The notes under the pieces were generated by a model that saw only the letters and a program-made list of their open reading frames with translations, made no database searches and had not been told where the DNA came from. Below, one piece after another: positions 53,210 through 64,000 of a stretch of DNA of 64,000 nucleotides. The position numbers and the translations under genes are program-made. The stretch is from NCBI GenBank assembly GCA_960531495.1, contig OY482861.1, positions 868,001-932,000 of the forward strand, read 5' to 3'. Position 1 is the first letter of the stretch. Every line of letters begins with the position of its first letter. This DNA is from Zeus faber (taxonomy: Eukaryota; Chordata; Actinopteri; Zeiformes; Zeidae).

Positions 53210-56190
53210 ATTGAAAGTAAGAAAGATTGAAAGAAAGATTGAAAGAAAGATTGAAAAAAAGAAAGATTGAAAGAAAGATTGAACGACTGAAGAAAAGAAT
53301 GAAAGAAAGATTGAAAGAAAGATTGAAAGAAAGAAATATTGAAGGAAAGATTGAAAGATTGAATGATTGAAAGAAAGACTGAAAGAAAGATTGACCGACA
53401 GAAATATTGAAAGAAAGAATGAAAGAAAGATTGAAAAAAAGAATGAAAGAAAGATTGAAAGATTAAACAATTGAAAGAAAGATTGCAAGAAAGATTGAAA
53501 AAAGAAAGATTGAAAGAAAGAATAAAAGAAAGATTGAAAGAAAGATGGAAAGAAAGAAAGATTGAAAGAAATAACAAAAGAAAGATTGAAAGAAAGAATG
53601 AAAGAAAGATTGAAAGACTGAAAGAAAGAATGAAAGGCAGATTGAAAGAAAGATTGAAAGTAAGAAAAATTGAAAGAAAGAATGAAAGAAAGATTGAAAG
53701 ATTGCAAGAAAGAATGAAAGAAATATTGAAAGATTGAAATATTGAAAGAAAGAATGAAAGAAAGATTGAAAGATTGAAAGAAAGATTGAAAGATTGAAAT
53801 AAAGATTGAAAGTTTGAAAGAAAGATTGAAAGAAAGATTTAAAGAAAGAAAGAAAGATTGAAAGAAAGATTGAAAGAAAGATTGAAAGAAAGAAAGATTG
53901 AATAATTGAAAGAAAGACTGAAAGAAAGAATGACGGACAGAAAGATTGAAAGAAAGAATGAAAGAAAGATTGAAAGAAAGATTGAAACAAAGAAAGATTG
54001 AAAGTAAGAAAGATTGAAAGAAATATTGAAAGAAAGATTGAAAAAAGGAAGATTGAAAGAAAGATTGAATGACTGAAGAAAAGAATGAAAGAAAGATTGA
54101 AAGAAAGATTGAAAGAAAGAAATATTGAAGGAAAGATTGAAAGATTGAATGATTGAAAGAAAGACTGAAAGAAAGATTGACCGACAGAAAGATTGAAAGA
54201 AAGAATGAAAGAAAGATTGAAAGAAAGAATGAAAGAAAGATTGAAAGATTAAACAATTGAAAGAAAGATTGCAAGAAAGATTGAAAAAAGAAAGATTGAA
54301 AGAAAGAATAAAAGAAAGATTGAAAGAAAGATGGAAAGAAAGAAAGATTGAAAGAAATAACAAAAGAAAGATTGAAAGAAAGAATGAAAGAAAGATTGAA
54401 AGACTGAAAGAAAGAATGAAAGGCAGATTGAAAGAAAGATTGAAAGTAAGAAAAATTGAAAGAAAGAATGAAAGAAAGATTGAAAGATTGCAAGAAAGAA
54501 TGAAAGAAATATTGAAAGATTGAAATATTGAAAGAAAGAATGAAAGAAAGAAAGAAAGATTGAAAGAAAGATTGAAAGAAAGATTGAAAGAAAGAAAGAT
54601 TGAAAGATTGAATAATTGAAAGAAAGACTGAAAGAAAGAATGACAGACAGAAAGATTGAAAGAATGAATGAAAGAAAGATTGAAAAAAGATTGAAAGACT
54701 GAAAGAAAGAATGAAAGAAACATTGAAAGATTAAACAATTGAAAGAAAGATTGCAAGAAAGATGGAAAGAATGAAAGATTGAAATAATGATTAAAAGTTT
54801 GAAAGAAAGTTTGAAAGAAAGATTTAAACAAAGAAAGATTGAAAGTAAGAAAGATTGAAAGAAATGTTGAACGAAAGATTGAAAGAAAGGATGAAAGAAA
54901 GATTGAAAGAAAGATTGAAAAAAAGAAAGATTGAAAGAATGATTGAACGACTGAAGGAAAGAATGAAAGAAAGATTGAAAGAAAGATTGAAAGAAATAAA
55001 TATTGAAGGAAAGATTGAAAGATTGAATGACTGAAAGAAAGACTGAAAGAAAGATTGACAGACAGAAAGATTGAAAGAAAGATTGAAAGTAATAAAGATT
55101 GAAAGAAAGAATGAAAGAAAAATTGAAAGATTGATAGATTGAAAGAAAGATTGAAAGAAAGATATAAAGAAAGATTGAAAGACTGAAAGAAAGAATGAAT
55201 AAAAGAATTAAAGAAAGATTGAAAGATTGAAAGAAAGATTGAAAGAAAGAAAGATTTATAGAAAGAATGAAAGAAAGATTGAAAAAAGAAAGAAAGATTG
55301 AAAGAAATATTGAAAGATTGAAAGAAAGAATGAAAGAAAGATTGAAAGATTGCAAGAAAGAATGAAAGAAATATTGAAAGATTGAAATATTGAAAGAAAG
55401 AATGAAAGAAAGATTGAAAGATTGAAAGAAAGATTGAAAGATTGAAATAAAGATTGAAAGTTTGAAAGAAAGATTGAAAGAAAGATTTAAAGAAAGAAAG
55501 AAAGATTGAAAGAAAGATTGAAAGAAAGAAAGATTGAATAATTGAAAGAAAGACTGAAAGAAAGAATGACGGACAGAAAGATTGAAAGAAAGAATGAAAG
55601 AAAGATTGAAAGAAAGATTTAAACAAAGAAAGATTGAAAGTAAGAAAGATTGAAAGAAATATTGAACGAAAGATTGAAAGAAAGGATGAAAGAAAGATTG
55701 AAAGAAAGATTGAAAAAAGGAAGATTGAAAGAAAGATTGAATGACTGAAGAAAAGAATGAAAGAAAGATTGAAAGAAACATTGAAAGAAAGAAATATTGA
55801 AGGAAAGATTGAAAGAAAGACTGAAAGAAAGATTGACCGACAGAAAGATTGAAAGAAAGAATGAAAGAAAGATTGAAAGAAAGAATGAAAGAAAGATTGA
55901 AAGATTAAACAATTGAAAGAAAGATTGCAAGAAAGATTGAAAAAAGAAAGATTGAAAGAAAGAATAAAAGAAAGATTGAAAGAAAGATGGAAAGAAAGAA
56001 AGATTGAATGAAATAACAATAGAAAGATTGAAAGAAAGAATGAAAGAAAGATTGAAAGACTGAAAGAAAGAATGAAAGGCAGATTGAAAGAAAGATTGAA
56101 AGTAAGAAAAATTGAAAGAAAGAATGAAAGAAAGATTGAAAGATTGCAAGAAAGAATGAAAGAAATATTGAAAGATTGAAATATTGAAAG
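53210..56190. repeat. Three copies of a 0.55-kb block
   Basis: The marker gattaaacaattg with a following aagaataaaag stretch occurs at 53461, 54247 and 55903, spaced 786 and 1656 bases. Blocks are about 53210-53765, 53996-54545 and 55630-56190. In the first two copies, positions 53471-53737 and 54257-54523 looked identical. Confidence 0.75.
54600..55080. repeat. 0.48-kb block, copy 1 (1784-bp spacing)
   Basis: It recurs at about 56384-56864; the rare word atgttgaacg falls at 54864 and 56648. Confidence 0.7.
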
Positions 56191-56840
56191 AAAGAATGAA
56201 AGAAAGATTGAAAGATTGAAAGAAAGATTGAAATATTGAAAGAAAGAATGAAAGAAAGATTGAAAGAAAGATTGAAATATTGAAATAAAGATTGAAAGTT
56301 TGAAAGAAAGATTGAAAGAAAGATTTAAAGAAAGAAAGAAAGATTGAAAGAAAGATTGAAAGAAAGATTGAAAGAAAGAAAGATTGAAAGATTGAATAAT
56401 TGAAAGAAAGACTGAAAGAAAGAATGATGGACAGAAAGATTGAAAGAAAGAATGAAAGAAAGATTGAAAAAAGATTGAAAGACTGAAAGAAAGAATGAAA
56501 GAAACATTGAAAGATTAAACAATTGAAAGAAAGATTGCAAGAAAGATGGAAAGAATGAAAGATTGAAATAATGATTAAAAGTTTGAAAGAAAGTTTGAAA
56601 GAAAGATTTAAACAAAGAAAGATTGAAAGTAAGAAAGATTGAAAGAAATGTTGAACGAAAGATTGAAAGAAAGGATGAAAGAAAGATTGAAAGAAAGATT
56701 GAAAAAAAGAAAGATTGAAAGAATGATTGAACGACTGAAGGAAAGAATGAAAGAAAGATTGAAAGAAAGATTGAAAGAAATAAATATTGAAGGAAAGATT
56801 GAAAGATTGAATGACTGAAAGAAAGACTGAAAGAAAGATT

Positions 56841-57560
56841 GACAGACAGAAAGATTGAAAGAAAGAATGAAAGAAAGATTGAAAGAAAGAATGAAAGAAA
56901 GATTGAAAGTTTGAAAGAAAGATTGAAAGAAAGATTTAAAGAAAGATTGAAAGACTGAAAGAAAGAATGAAAGGCAGATTGAAAGAAAGATTGAAAGTAA
57001 GAAAGATTGAAAGAAAGAATTAAAGAAAGATTGAAAGATTGCAAGAAAGAATGAAAGAAATATTGAAAGATTGAAATATTGAAAGAAAGAATGAAAGAAA
57101 GATTGAAAGATTGAAAGAAAGATTGAAAGAAAGATTGAAAGTTTGAAAGAAAGATTGAAAGAAAGATTTAAAGAAAGAAAGAAAGATTGAAAGAAAGATT
57201 GACAGACAGAAAGATTGAAAGAAAGAATGAAAGAAAGATTGAAAGAAAGAATGAAAGAAAGATTGAAAGTTTGAAAGAAAGATTGAAAGAAAGATTGAAA
57301 GAAAGATTGAAAGACTGAAAGAAAGAATGAAAGGCAGATTGAAAGAAAGATTGAAAGTAAGAAAGATTGAAAGAAAGAATGAAAGAAAGATTGAAAGATT
57401 GCAAGAAAGAATGAAAGAAATATTGAAAGATTGAAATATTGAAAGAAAGAATGAAAGAAAGATTGAAAGATTGAAAGAAAGATTGAAAGAAAGATTGAAA
57501 GTTTGAAATAAAGATTGAAAGTTTGAAAGAAAGATTGAAAGAAAGATTTAAAGAAAGAAA
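56841..57560. repeat. 360-bp tandem duplication
   Basis: gacagacagaaagattg at 56841 recurs at 57201, and the order agaatgaaaggcag, agattgcaag, gaaatattg is kept in both units. Confidence 0.8.
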
Positions 57561-58274
57561 GAAAGATTGAAAGAAAGATTGATAGAAAGATTGAAAGAAA
57601 GAATGAAACAAAGATTGAAATAAAGAATGAAAGAAAGATTGAAAGAAAGATTGAAAGAAAGAAAGATTGAAAGATTGAATGATTGAAAGAAAGACTGAAA
57701 GAAACATTGAAAGATTAAACAATTGAAAGAAAGATTGCAAGAAAGATGGAAAGTAAGATTGAAAGAAATAAAGATTGAAAGAAATAACAAAAGAAAGATT
57801 GAAAGAAAAAATGAAAGATAGAAAAATTGAAAGTAAGAAAGATTGAAAGAATGAAAGAAAGATTGATAGAAAGATTGAAAGATTGAAATAAAGATTGAAA
57901 GTTTGAAAGAAAGATTGAAAGAAAGAAAGAAAGATTGAAAGAAAGATTGAAAGAAAGAATGAAACAAAGATTGAAATAAAGAATGAAAGAAAGATTGAAA
58001 GAAAGATTGAAAGAAAGAATGACGGACAGAAAGATTGAAAGAAAGAATGAAAGAAAGATTGAAAAAAAGATTGAAAGACTGAAAGAAAGAATGAAAGAAA
58101 CATTGAAAGATTAAACAATTGAAAGAAAGATTGCAAGAAAGATGGAAAGCAAGATTGAAAGAAATAAAGATTGAAAGAAATAACAAAAGAAAGATTGAAA
58201 GAAATAATGAAGGATAGAAAAATTGAAAGTAAGAAAGATTGAAAGAATGAATGAAAGAAAGATTGAAATATTGA

Positions 58275-59720
58275 TAGAAAGATTGAATGTTTGAAAAAAG
58301 ATTGAAAGTATTAAAAATCGAAAGAAATATTCAAAGAAAGATTGAAAGATTGAAAGAAAGAATGAAAGAACGATTGAAAGAAAGAATGAATGAATGAAAG
58401 AAAGAATGAAAGATTAAACAATTGAAAGAAAGATTGCAAGAAAGATTGAAAAAAGAAATATTGAAAGAAAGAATGAAAGAAAGATTGAAAGAAAGTTGGA
58501 AAGAAAGATTGAAAGAAAGAAAGATTGAAAGAAATAATGAAAGAAAGATAGAACGATTGGAAGAAATATTGAAAGATAGAAAAATTGAAAGTAAGAAAGA
58601 TTGAAAGAAAGAATGATAACAAGATTGAAAGATTGAAAGAAAGAATTAAAGAAATTTTGAAAGATTGAAATATTGAAAGATAGAATGAAAGAAAGATTGA
58701 AAGATTGAAAGAAAGATTGAAAGAAAGATTGAAAGATTGAAAGATTGAAAGAAAGATTGAATGTTTGAAAGAAAGATTGAAAGAAAGATTTAAAGAAAGA
58801 AAGATTGAAAGAAATATTGAAAGAAAGATTGAAAGAAAGATTGAAAGATTAAAAGATTGAAATAATGATTGAAAGTTTGAAAGAAAGATTGAAAGAACGA
58901 TTTAAAGAAAGAAAGATTGAAAGTAAGAAAGATTGAAAGAAATATTGAAAGAAAGATTGAAAGATTGAAAGAAAGATTGAAAGAAAGAATGAAAGAAAGA
59001 TTGAAAAAAAGAGATTGAAAGAAAGATTGAAAGACTGAAGGAAAGAATAAAAGAAAGATTGAAAGAAAGATTGAAAGAAAGATTGAAAGAAAGAAAGATT
59101 GAAAGAAAGATTGAAAGATTGAAAGATTGAAAGAAAGAATGAAAAATTGAAAGAAAGAATGAAAGAACGATTGGAAGAAAGAATAAAAGAATGAAAGAAA
59201 GATTGAAAGATTGAAAGAAATATTGAAAGAAAGAGAGAATGAAAGATTGAAAGATTGAAAGAAAGATTGAAAGTAATAAAGATTGAAAGAAAAAATGAAA
59301 GAAAAATTGAAAGATTGAAAGATTGAAAGAAAGATTGAAAGAAAGATTTAAAGAAAGATTGAAAGACTGAAAGAAAGAATGAATAAAAGAATTAAAGAAA
59401 GATTGAAAGATTTATTGATTGAAAGAAAGAATGAAAGAAAGATTGAAAGATCTAAAGAACGATTGAAAGAAAGATTGAAAGATTGAAAGATTGAAATAAA
59501 GATTGAAAGTTTGAAAGAAAGATTGAAAGAAAGATTTAAAGAAAGAAAGATTGAAAGAAATATTGAAAGAAAGATTGAAAGAAATAACAAAAGAAAGATT
59601 GAAAGAAAGAATGAAAGAAAGATTGAACGATTGGAAGAAATATTGAAAGAAAGATAGATTGAAAGTAAGATAGATTGAAAGAAAGAATGAAAGAAAGAAT
59701 GAAAGATTTAAAGAAAGAAT
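58275..59720. repeat. Right-array block shared with 5804-7090
   Basis: From gattgaatgtttgaaaaaag through agattaaacaattg and gaaagttgg to gatagattgaaagtaag the order matches the left array over about 1.3-1.4 kb with scattered differences (for example gattgcaag for gattggaag). Same orientation, spacing about 52.5 kb. Confidence 0.75.
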
Positions 59721-61020
59721 GAAAGAAAGATTGAAAGATTGAAACATTGAAAGAAAGAATGAAAAAGATTGAAAGATTGAAAGAAAGATTTAAAGAAAGA
59801 TTGAAAGACTGAAAGAAACAAAGATTGAATTAAAGAATGAAACAAATATTGAAAGAAAGATTGAAAGAAAGAAAGATTGAATGATTGAATGATTGAATGA
59901 TTGAAAGAAAGAATGACGGACAGAAAGATTGAAAGAAAGAATGAAAGAAAGATTGAGAAAAAGATTGAAAGACTGAAAGAAAGAATGAAAGAAACATTGA
60001 AAGATTAAACAATTGAAAGAAAGATTGCAAGAAAAATGGAAAGAATGAAAGATTGAAATAATAATTGAAAGTTTGAAAGAAAGATTGAAAGAAAGATTTA
60101 AAGAAAGAAAGATTGAAAGAAATATTGAAAGAAAGATTGAAAGAAATAACAAAAGAAAGATTGAAAGAAAGAATGAAAGAATGAAAAAAAGATTTAAAGA
60201 TTGAAAGAAATATTGAAAGTAATAAAAATTTAAAGAAAGAATGAAAGAAAGATTGAAAGTAAGAAAGATTGAAAGAAAGATTGAAAGAACGATTGATAGA
60301 AAGATTGAAAGATTGAAAGAAAGATTGAAAAAAAGAATAAAAGAAAGATTGAAAGAATGAAAGAAAGATTGAAATAAATAATGAAAGAAAGATTGAAAGA
60401 AGGAATGAAAGAATGAAAGAAAGATTGAAAGAAATATTGAAAGAAAGAACGATTGAAAGATTGAAAGAAAGAATGAAAGATTGAAAGAAAGATTGAAAGA
60501 TTGAAAGAAAGATTGAAAAAATGAAAGATTGAAAAAATGAAAGATTGAAAGAAAGAATAAAAACAAGATTGAAAGAACGATTGAAAGATTGAAAGAAAGA
60601 ATGACAGAAAGATTAAAGGAAGGAATGAAAGAATGAAAGAAAGATTGAAAGATTGAAAGAAATATTGAAAGGAAGAAAGATTGAAAGTAAGAAAGATTGA
60701 AAGATTAAAAAAAAGAATAAAAGAAAGATTGAAAGATTGAAAAAAAGATTGAACGAAATAATGAAAGAAAGATTGAAAGAAATAATGAAAGAAGGAATGA
60801 AAGAATGAAAGAAAGATTGAAAGAAATATTGAAAGTAAGAAAGATTGAAAAAAAGAATGAATAAAAGATTGAAAGAAAGATTGAAAAAAAGAAAGATTTA
60901 AAGAAATATTGAAAGAAAAATTTAAACAAAGATTGAAAGACTGAAAGAAAGATTGAAAGAAAGAATGATAGAATGAAAGAAAGATTGAAAGAAAGATTGA
61001 AAGAAAGAAAGATTGAAAGT

Positions 61021-63950
61021 CACATAAATTGAAAGAAAGAATGAAAGAAAGATTGAAAGATTAAATGATTGAAAGAAAGATTGAAAGAAATAATGAAAGA
61101 AAGATTGAAAGAAATAATGGAAGAAGGAATGAAAGAATGAAAGAAAGATTGAAAGAAATACTGAAAGTAAGAAAGATTGAAAAAAAGAATGAAAGAAAGA
61201 TTGAAAGAAAGATGGAAAAAAGAAAGATTGAAAGAAATATTGAAAGAAAAATTTAAAGAAAGATTGAAAGATTGAAAGAAAGATTGAAAAAAAGAATAAA
61301 AGAAAGATTGAAAGATTGAAAGAAAGATTGAAATAAATAATGAAAGAAAGATTAAAGGAAGGAATGAAAGAATGAATGAAAGATTGAAAGATTGAAAGAA
61401 ATATTGAAAGAAAGAAAGATTGAAAGTAGGAAAGATTGAAAGATTGAAAAAAAGATTGTTAGAAATAATGAAAGAAAGATTGAAAGAAATAATGAAAGAA
61501 GGAATGAAAGAATGAAAGAAAGATTGTAAGAAATATTGAAAGTAAGAAAGATTGAAAAAAAGAATGAAAGAAAGATTGAAAGAAAGATTGAAAGATTGAA
61601 AGAAATATTGAAAGAAAGAACGATTGAAAGATTGAAAGAAAGAATGAAAGATTGAAAGAAAGATTGAAAGATTGAAAGAAAGATTGAAAAAATGAAAGAT
61701 TGAAAGAAAGAATAAAAGAAAGATTGAAAGAACGATTGAAAGATTGAAAGAAAGAATGAAAGAAAGATTAAAGGAAGGAATGAAAGAATGAAAGAAAGAT
61801 TGAAAGATTGAAAGAAATATTGAAAGGAAGAAAGATTGAAAGATTAAAAAAAAGAATAAAAGAAAGATTGAAAGATTGAAAAAAAGATTGAACGAAATAA
61901 TGAAAGAAAGATTGAAAGAAATAATGAAAGAATGTAAGAAAGATTGAAAGAAATATTGAAAGTAAGAAAGATTGAAAAAAAGAATGAATAAAAGATTGAA
62001 AGAAAGATTGAAAAAAAGAAAGTTTTAAAGAAATATTGAAAGAAAAATTTAAACAAAGATTGAAAGACTGAAAGAAAGATTGAAAGAAAGAATGAAAGAA
62101 TGAAAGAATGAAAGAAAGATTGAAAGAAAGATTGAAAGAAAGAAAGATTGAAAGTCATATAAATTGAAAGAAAGAATGAAAGAAAGATTGAAAGATTAAA
62201 TGATTGAAAGAAAGATTGAAAGAAATAATGGAAGAAGGAATGAAAGAATGAAAGAAAGATTGAAAGAAATACTGAAAGTAAGAAAGATTGAAAAAAAGAA
62301 TGAAAGAAAGATTGAAAGAAAGATGGAAAAAAAGAAAGATTGAAAGAAATATTGAAAGAAAAATTTAAAGAAAGATTGAAAGATTGAAAGAAAGATTGAA
62401 AAAAAGAATGAAAGAAAGATTAAAAGATTGAAAGAAAGATTTAAATAAATAATGAAAGAAAGATTAAAGGAAGGAATGAAAGAATGAAAGAAAGATTGAA
62501 CGATTGAAAGAAAGATTGAAAGAAAGAAAGATTGAAAGAAAGAATGAAAGACAGATTGAAAGAAAGAATGAAAGAAAGATTGAAAGAAAGAATGAAAGAA
62601 TGAAAAAAAGATTTAAAGATTGAAAGAAATATTGAAAGAAAGAAAGATTGAAAGTAATAAAAATTTAAAGAAAGAATGAAAGAAAGATTGAAAGTAAGAA
62701 AGATTGAAAGAAAGATTGATAGAAAGATTGAAAGATTGAAAGATTGAAAGAAAGATTAAAAAAAGGAATAAAAGAAAGATTGAAAGATTGAAAAAAAGAT
62801 TGAAAGAAATAATGAAAGAAAGATTGAAAGAAGGAATGAAAGAATGAAAGAAAGATTGAAAGAAATATTGAAAAAAAGAAAGATTTAAAGAAATATTGAA
62901 AGAAAAATTTAAACAAAGATTGAAAGACTGAAAGAAAGATTGAAAGAAAGAATGAAAGAAAGATTGAAAGAAAGATTGAAAGAAAGAAAGATTGAAAGTC
63001 ATATAAATTGAAAGAAAGAATGAAAGAAAGATTGAACGATTGAAAGAAAGATTGAAAGAAAGAAAGATTGAAAGAAAGAATGAAAGACAGATTGAAAGAA
63101 AGAATGAAAGAAAGATTGAAAGAAAGAATGAAAGAATGAAAAAAAGATTTAAAGATTGAAAGAAATATTGAAAGTAATAAAAATTTAAAGAAAGAATGAA
63201 AGAAAGATTGAAAGTAAGAAAGATTGAAAGAAAGATTGAAAGAACGATTGATAGAAAGATTGAAAGATTGAAAGATTGAAAGAAAGATTGAAAAAAAGAA
63301 TAAAAGAAAGATTGAAAGAATGAAAGAAAGATTGAAATAAATAATGAAAGAAAGATTGAAAGAAGGAATGAAAGAATGAAAGAAAGATTGAAAGAAATAT
63401 TGAAAGAAAGAACGATTGAAAGATTGAAAGAAAGTATGAAAGATTGAAAGAAAGATTGAAAGATTGAAAGAAAGATTGAAAAAATGAAAGATTGAAAGAA
63501 AGAATAAAAACAAGATTGAAAGAACGATTGAAAGATTGAAAGAAAGAATGACAGAAAGATTAAAGGAAGGAATGAAAGAATGAAAGAAAGATTGAAAGAA
63601 ATATTGAAAGGAAGAAAGATTGAAAGATTAAAAAAAAGAATAAAAGAAAGATTGAAAGATTGAAAAAAAGATTGAACGAAATAATGAAAGAAAGATTGAA
63701 AGAAATAATGAAAGAAGGAATGAAAGAAAGATTGAAAGAAATATTGAAAGTAAGAAAGATTGAAAAAAAGAATGAATAAAAGATTGAAAGAAAGATTGAA
63801 AAAAAGAAAGATTTAAAGAAATATTGAAAGAAAAATTTAAACAAAGATTGAAAGACTGAAAGAAAGATTGAAAGAAAGAATGAAAGAATGAAAGAAAGAT
63901 TGAAAGAAAGATTGAAAGAAAGAAAGATTGAAAGTCATATAAATTGAAAG
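61021..63950. repeat. Higher-order units marked by gaaagtcatataaattg
   Basis: The word (gtca(c/t)ataaattgaaag) occurs at 61021, 62156, 63000 and 63936 (spacing 1135, 844 and 936), with a following taaatgattg and gaaggaatg words. Units share order but differ by block gains and losses. Confidence 0.75.
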
Positions 63951-64000
63951 AAAGAATGAAAGAAAGATTGAAAGATTAAATGATTGAAAGAAAGATTGAA

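Larger units (their letters stand above)
38304..64000. repeat. Right GA-rich tandem array (gattgaaagaaa family)
   Basis: Same 4-base words, same purine-rich strand and same orientation as the left array, from gaggatagaaagaaggaatg near 38310 to the window end, about 25.7 kb and open at the right edge. Rare words of the left array (taaacaattg with agattgcaag, tgacggacag, gaacgattgg) recur here. It is a patchwork of duplicated blocks from about 0.36 to 2.1 kb spacing. No coding gene is supported: very long frames on the minus strand are repeat translations. Confidence 0.95.

Noticed and set aside
38304..64000. Very long minus-strand open frames rich in Phe, Ser, Leu, Gln and Asn (up to about 726 codons)
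   Set aside because: They are direct translations of 4-base words read on a strand lacking stop trinucleotides. Frames overlap each other, restart anywhere, show no domain, and the same peptide words recur in every copy.

Overview
The window looks like a repeat-rich stretch of a vertebrate, most probably teleost fish, genome. The support is the mix of elements rather than any host gene: a Ty3/gypsy LTR retrotransposon of the sushi/Tf1-like type, a gamma/epsilon-like endogenous retrovirus, a tRNA-derived SINE with a fish-type tail, a hAT relic, (CA)n microsatellites, and a degenerate multi-exon SGNH-hydrolase-like sequence of a kind that is multi-copy in fish. I see no bacterial-type operons, no CRISPR, no tRNA or rRNA gene, and no intact host protein-coding gene.

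Layout. (1) 1-13353: a purine-rich tandem array built from 4-base words (gaaa, gatt, gaat), mostly as gattgaaagaaa, with larger duplicated units on top (about 4.69 kb, 707 bp and 697 bp spacing). It runs off the left edge. (2) 13354-38303: a 25-kb island of ordinary sequence. It holds, in order: an internally deleted LTR retrotransposon with both target-site copies (13547-15902); a CpG-rich patch; a possible Tigger-like transposon end; a SANT/Myb-like exon; a 404-bp foldback element; the SGNH-like pseudogene and further exon-like pieces (20.5-22.4 kb); a small retroviral integrase scrap; a dispersed repeat in both orientations; a broken endogenous retrovirus on the minus strand (gag 31.9 kb to env 24.8 kb); a possible LINE 5' scrap; a hAT relic; and a SINE. 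(3) 38304-64000: a second array of the same family in the same orientation, again with nested higher-order duplications. It runs off the right edge.

Almost every gene-like sequence here is mobile-element derived and broken by stops, frameshifts or deletions, so there is no pathway to describe. The arrays give very long open frames (up to several hundred codons, Phe/Ser/Leu/Gln-rich on the minus strand, Lys/Glu/Arg-rich on the plus strand). These follow from the 4-base word structure, which lacks stop trinucleotides on one strand; I do not annotate them as genes.

The most informative observations are: a self-priming signature in the LTR element (a 14-nt LTR segment complementary, 13 of 14, to the site just inside the 5' LTR); the in-frame amber codon between retroviral gag and pro; the loss of the protease active site next to a short local duplication; the foldback element bounded by 22-bp direct repeats; and long blocks shared between the left and right arrays, suggesting that the 25-kb island sits inside one very large array. 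All comparisons were made by eye, without database searches.
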